A DNA stretch of 64,000 bases, taken from Lepeophtheirus salmonis. Taxonomy: Eukaryota > Arthropoda > Copepoda > Siphonostomatoida > Caligidae. How positions within the stretch are numbered: position 1 is the first letter of the stretch; each line of letters starts with the position of its first letter. A model generated the notes under the pieces. It was not told where the DNA came from. It searched no databases and worked only from the letters and a program-made list of their open reading frames with translations. Below are positions 59,100-64,000 of the stretch, in pieces. Made by a program: the position numbers and the translations under genes. Location: assembly GCF_016086655.4 (NCBI RefSeq), contig NC_052135.2, positions 71,273,702 to 71,337,701 of the forward strand, given 5' to 3'.

Positions 59100-60330
59100 C
59101 TCTGATAAGTCTTACCAAACATTGAGAACCATGTGTAAAAGCCACTATTCTTGTCCATGAACTCTAATGTCCATAATCATCTTTGGTGTAGCACATACAT
59201 TGATACAAGAGGATAAATTCTTTAGAGCATCATTGATGAACACAATCTTAAAGTAATAAATGAGGGAATGAGCCGTCATTCGTTACACAGCCAGCTAGTT
59301 CTACCATTGATATTACAATTATAAAAGTTTGAGATTACAGGATGGAAGGAATGTAAGTCTTCGACTATCAACGTTGGATTATCGATACATAGTTTTTAAC
59401 TTTATAAAATACCATACAATAGCTGAAAAATCAAGAAATTTGAGGAAAACTCTTTAGGACTCTTTCAGATGCCATACAATAAACGAATCACTACCTGAAA
59501 TACTTCCCAACGCAAATGTGATAGACCAATGTTCTGAATCACTATTCACTGAAGTCATCAGAAGGGCGATCGATATTGCCTGACTACTGAGAAAAACGAC
59601 AAAAACAAAATCAGTGCCATGGTGGACAAAATATCTCGCCAGTTTGAGATACAAACTTAGCAAACTGGAACCAAAGCGTAGCCACAACTCACACAGAGAA
59701 GAGTACCTAACTACTAAGAAATGCGTATTGTACGGTACTCAGAAAAGAAAAAATAATTATAGAAACATTTCGACAGCGAAGCTGTAATTATTGAAGATTT
59801 TGTCAAAGTAATTAGAGTTCAGATTTCAATTGCTGACTCAATTGGTCTCTTCAAAACAGACAGGTAATACTTGCTATCACCTACTGAATCTTTACAAAAG
59901 GTTAATTGAAACTCACTTCCCAGACAGGAGAATCAATACTAATTCTGATAGACCGCCGCAAGAAACAAACTCCGATATTTACTTTGTGGATGTAAGTAGG
60001 GTAAGATAATCCTTGAACTGATTTGGACCACACAAGAGTTCCGTAACAGATGGACTGAAAACAGTCGTACAAATTGAGCTGGCGAGAGATGAAAGTGACA
60101 TATTTGCCAAAACCGAGTAAAGGTGATTACAGCTAGGCAAAATCTTTTAGGCTAATCCCCGTCTCAAACTACATCCTAAAAGGTCTCGAAAGAATTGTAC
60201 AGTGGAAAGTCAAAGATGTAGATACGACACTTCACTCGCAATACGCCCATACAAAGAGAATATCAACCGAGATTTGGCTGTCTATAAGTTGTCAACGCCT
60301 AATTACAACGAGCAATGATGGGTAATTCTG
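59100..60330 (+). pseudogene. Jockey-type LINE relic (endonuclease end to RT fingers)
   Basis: Plus-strand pieces across all three frames: PWWTKYLASLRYKLSKLE (about 59620-59675), the linker after the AP endonuclease; HKSSVTDGLK (about 60030), corresponding to the usual KAPGPDGI; SWREMKVTYLPKPSKGDYS (about 60077-60135); and then NYILKGLERIVQW...TLHSQYAHTKRISTE (about 60162-60275), the RT finger region. Stops and shifts throughout, with no YADD box before the relic ends. Orientation matches the LINE tail at 6043-6662, but they do not overlap in protein coverage. Confidence 0.7.
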
Positions 60331-60818
60331 CTAGTAGTAGATATACATAATTGGAAATTGAGATAAGGCTGTCAAAAAATTTCAAGGATAAAACCCCTTT
60401 TTGAAAGGATTTGATTGTAAAATTCAAATGTTCTTATAATTACCACCCCATAAAAGTGCTTATTTAATTATTTGGAGCTACTTACTTAACGCTGATTGAT
60501 TGCTATTAAACATGGTTAATATATTATTATTTGATAAGAATACCTTCACAATAATGTGATTGTGGAGAATATTGATTAATTAATTATTCTTTTACAGAAA
60601 TTCACTGTTTATTTATTAAAAGAATCTTCAACCAATTGATTGACTTTTTTGATTCAGGATATTATGTTAAAAAATCTGATATTTTATAATGTGCTATGCG
60701 TTTATTATTCCAGGTCTCTAATACTTCTAATACCTTCTGTTATATCCCTTCAAATCCTAATCTAACTTGTTTGATTGTCTTTTTGATAAAGGAAGTTTTG
60801 TTGTCCCACCCTATGTAA
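60331..60818. other. AT-rich spacer
   Basis: No feature recognised. Confidence 0.35.
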
Positions 60819-61480
60819 CAGGAGCGTCCGCACGGGGAGGGCTAAGGGGGCTGTAGCCACCCCAAATTAAGAAAGTTAGAAAGTTTAATATTTGATATTT
60901 AATTAAATTTATCAAAAAATTTCACAAAAAATTTACTTGTGTGTGAATAGCTACGAATTTTTCAAGAAAATGTAATAATTGAAATTTATTTCCAAAAAAT
61001 TTTATATTTGAAATTTATTTCCAAAAAATTTTATATTTGAAATTTAATTTTAGAAATTTTTTTTCCAAAAATTTAATTTTATGAGAATAGATATGGGCTT
61101 TTGAAATTGTTTGTGAATAACTGGATTTTTGAAAGTCTTTTTCAAAAATTTAATTTTTTAAGAATAGCTATCTATGGCTTTTTGAATTTTTTTTCTGAAA
61201 AATCTAATAATTGAATTTTTTTTCCAAGAAATGTTATATTCGATATTATATTTTAGAAAAAAAATCCTTTTTTCTTTTGCACAACTCTAAATTTTTGAAC
61301 TTAATTGTGTGTGAAGAGCTTTAAATTCTAGAATTTTTTTTCCAATAAATTAAATTTTTTGAGAATAGCTATGGATTTTTCAATTTAATTTTTGAATTTT
61401 TTTACCACGAAAATTCAAAAAGCCCCAAAAAAAAAAAAGAAGAAGATATATATATATATATAATCCTGCGGACGCCCCTG
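60819..61480 (+). repeat. GC-capped A/T-monotone element, best-preserved copy
   Basis: Ends CAGGAGCGTCCGCACGGGG (60819) and CCTGCGGACGCCCCTG (to 61480) are inverted. Inside the left end lie AGGGGGCTGTAGCCACCCCAAATTAAGAAAG, then 550 bp of AAATTT-type words. An AGAAG run and (TA)n precede the right end. Confidence 0.75.
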
Positions 61481-62041
61481 GAATGAATATTTTTTTTCTT
61501 TGAATCACTAGTGGGCCTGAGTTGTCCTGATCCGTTGCAAGGCTTTGTAAATATAGTTTACATAGTCTACACATTGACTTAGGGATGATAATATTGTCTA
61601 AACTGCGGTAAGCGTAAAACCACACCTGGGAGAATGTCATAAAATTATGGTAACTTTGAGGGACGCTATTTCTGCTGACAATGATCACCTGGCTTTCTGA
61701 TACCAGTACGTTAGAATTTTCAAAGTAGGAAGGAATAATTAATAAGGCCATTCATGTTTTGCTCTAGCTAACATATACTTTAAAAAAAAAATTGGAGCAA
61801 AGTTTAGCCATCCCGAGAAATGCTTCCTCTTCACCTGCAAGAAGCTGTTGTTCTATAATTATTCAAAGATCCCCCTCCCTACAATTATTCTATTAAAAAA
61901 TTTACTATATATTGCTTATAGCCCCAATTATGAAATGAGTAAAGTTGCAAAATATTTTATGAATATTGGTTAAATTAGGGTGTGGGTAAATTAAAAAAAT
62001 AAGGACGTCGCTTTGGCAAACATATTGAAAAAAATATGGTA
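61481..62041. other. Spacer, nothing recognised
   Basis: A 123-codon minus frame (61380-61751) overlaps the element end and looks non-coding. No other feature. Confidence 0.35.
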
Positions 62042-63110
62042 AATACAGAGTGTGATAGGGAAATTTTTCACAATCAAGAAGAAACACCAAAGCCTCAATA
62101 ACATTTTATTTGAAAAGAATTATAGAAAATGTTAATGAAAAACTTTAGCAATCAATCTTGGCAAGAATTATTCAATATGGCCGCCTCCAGCCTCTATCAC
62201 AGCCTCTGCACGAGCCCGGAACTTGGTGGAGGTTGCCACAATATAATCGGCAGACATATTGGCCCATTGCTTCTTGATGCTGGCTTTGAGTTCCTGCATA
62301 TTTATGTGTGATGTCTTCCAGACCTTGCTTTTTAAGACAATCCACACACTGAAGTCGAGGGGATTGAGATTAGGGCTGGAAGAGGCTAGAAGGTCTTGTA
62401 CCAGAAGTCAGCAAAGTGTTTCCTGCAGAATTTATGTGTCTTCAAAGCCGTGTTACTGGAGTAACTGTCTTGGTCCACACATAGTTCTTTTCAGGATAGT
62501 TAGCCTTCAGCTAGGCCAAGATTTTCCACATCAGGACCTTATAGTAGGCCTCAGATCCAATTTTCTCAACAGAGGGACACGAATCCAAAGCACATTGTTT
62601 GGGCCGGATGTTTTGTCCTGAAGGTGCCTTGGACTTCCTCAGGTGATGCTGCTATAAATATATCGTTTATGCGGCTCAAAACCTGGTTGACAGATGACTC
62701 TTCAAGTAATTAAGGACTTTTTTGCATCTCTCCTTAAGGCCTTCATCCTGTCGGTGAGGAGATGTCTTGGAGTCCTGACAAAGTTCTTAAGGCCGTGTTC
62801 ATCATGAAATACTCTCCTGATAGTGATCTCATCCGTGTTGAAAATGTCAGCCATGTGGCACATTGATGCTGTTGGATCTTCCTTGATCTTCCCTCCAGGT
62901 ACTTGAGAAATGTTTCATCTCGCTTCAAACCATTGCCTCTCCTTCCTGCCTTCCCTTTTATCCTTACCCATTCTCTTTGGCCACCCTGATGTTCCCAACT
63001 GTCCTCACGGTCACGCCGACAATGTCTGAAATTCTTTTTGAATCAACATCCGCGTTGAGAAGATCCAAAATCAGTCCTCACAAAAACGGATCTCAGATGA
63101 GACATACCAA
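62042..63110 (-). pseudogene. Mariner-type transposase relic
   Basis: Minus-strand reading starts near 63100 with a DNA-binding region (LLNADVDSKRISDIVGVTVRTVGN, about 63000-63065) and a KxxxGRKG-like linker (about 62930-62960). It continues through NYVWTKTVTPVT (about 62470-62500), where WxQDGAPAH is expected, so the second catalytic Asp is lost. It ends with KFRARAEAVIEAGGGHIE (about 62170-62225), the family C-terminus. Stops and shifts occur throughout. The 3' end of the element may be the repeat TACAGAGTGTGATAGGG at about 62044; I could not find the matching 5' repeat. Confidence 0.7.
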
Positions 63111-64000
63111 TTAATCAACTAAATATTTCTTCATTATTAAAGCTGTTGTGAAGATAGAAATTTCTGCCAGTAGATATATTTTTTCTTCAATATGGCACGA
63201 GTTGCATATCCACTGAGGGAATAAACAATATCAAATGCAGCTTGATGGTAGATTTAAAGCCAAAAAACATCTGGAACTTGAATACAAATGGGAGAGGCTT
63301 GTTCCAAGACAGAAAGTGAATTCAAAATATATTCAAGACTGTGTAGCCTCCATTTCATAAAATCGGATTATATTACCCATTCGTAGACCAAAGATAGGGT
63401 AGAGGTCATCAACTTAATCGGCAACTGGAACTAAGGTAGGGCTCTCATGGACACAAGCTCAAAAACAGGTTCTACCTTTGGGTGAAAGGCTAAGTTACTT
63501 TAAAATGAAAATATGGACCTAATCCAAGGATTGACATATGTACTTAATTGAATTACTTAACTTTTCAGGAGATCGAAAAGGATTCTGTGCCTTGAATGTG
63601 GTCAAACCTTCTGCTCTACCTCTCTTCTCCTCGACCTCTTTCTAGACCCATTTGAGCATCCACTAGTGGCCTGCGACTCCAGCTTGAAAACAAACTTCAT
63701 GAAGTCTTGGAGCTCAAAATGTTTGGGGAAGAAGTTACCGAGCTTTATGATAAGTTGTTACTCAAAACATTACCGTGCGATCTATACTAATTAAATCACC
63801 CGAAGTGGTCTCTTGTTAAGCTAGAAGCGACTGAAGGTAGGGGCCTTGTTATTAAGGTTAGCCTCGAAATCCAAGAAGACCTTACCTTTCCAATTTTTGA
63901 TAGGTATCATACGCTAAGCAATATCTCAGTCTCCCACTGTCTTACCACAAAGGCTAATGTCATCAAATCAGTAACTGAAGTAATCAACATTGCTACGTAT
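63111..64000. other. Less AT-rich tail of window, unassigned
   Basis: From about 63380 to the end, base composition approaches that of the coding regions. Short plus-strand stretches such as CLECGQTFCSTSLLLDLF (about 63593-63645) look protein-like, but stops occur in every frame. It may be a decayed retroelement or pseudogene continuing beyond the window. Confidence 0.3.

Noticed and set aside
61380..61751. 123-codon minus frame with hydrophobic end
   Set aside because: Half of it is the A/T element end including (TA)n; no homology impression, and it crosses an element boundary.

Overview
This is an AT-rich eukaryotic window. Spliced genes with GT/AG introns sit among decayed transposons. 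Gene content (USP34, DDX54, a 4F2hc-type SLC3 protein, an aftiphilin-like protein) is animal. Short introns and many Tc1/mariner, hAT, LINE, DIRS-like and gypsy relics suggest an arthropod; a parasitic copepod (sea-louse type) is my best guess, from recognition of the transposase style and not from a search.

Layout. 1-16.9 kb is gene-poor: an internally deleted Tc1/mariner copy (1-789), an LTR (1055-1299), a 950-bp foldback palindrome (4565-5516), a LINE tail (6043-6662), a hAT relic (9003-9787), a DIRS-like relic broken by a solo LTR (10710-12821), an AT-monotone element with GC-rich ends (13746-14375) and two more palindromes (14880-15376, 15540-16555). 16958-28651 (minus) holds the whole USP34/puffyeye deubiquitinase gene in about eight exons. 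29-35.6 kb is intergenic and contains an inverted pair of LTR-like repeats, an intron-bearing fibrillarin pseudogene (32640-33440) and a 733-bp element with perfect 14-bp inverted ends. DDX54 (35778-38176, plus) and an SLC3A2/4F2hc-like gene (38687-41919, minus) are tail to tail. 42-46.6 kb is repeats. An aftiphilin-like gene (46684-53043, plus) has introns stuffed with inverted-repeat elements. 53-64 kb is a graveyard: gypsy integrase, two mariner relics, a jockey-type LINE, another GC-capped element and unrecognised ORFs.

The real genes are housekeeping functions: ubiquitin removal (USP34), ribosome biogenesis and nuclear RNA helicase work (DDX54), amino-acid transporter heavy chain (SLC3) and clathrin/AP traffic (aftiphilin). 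They do not form a pathway or an operon. I found no convincing undescribed system. The most unusual material is structural: three long foldback palindromes within 12 kb, and a dispersed family of elements with GC-rich inverted ends around a nearly pure A/T interior. Exon boundaries below were read by eye from splice signals, reading phase and recalled family homology.
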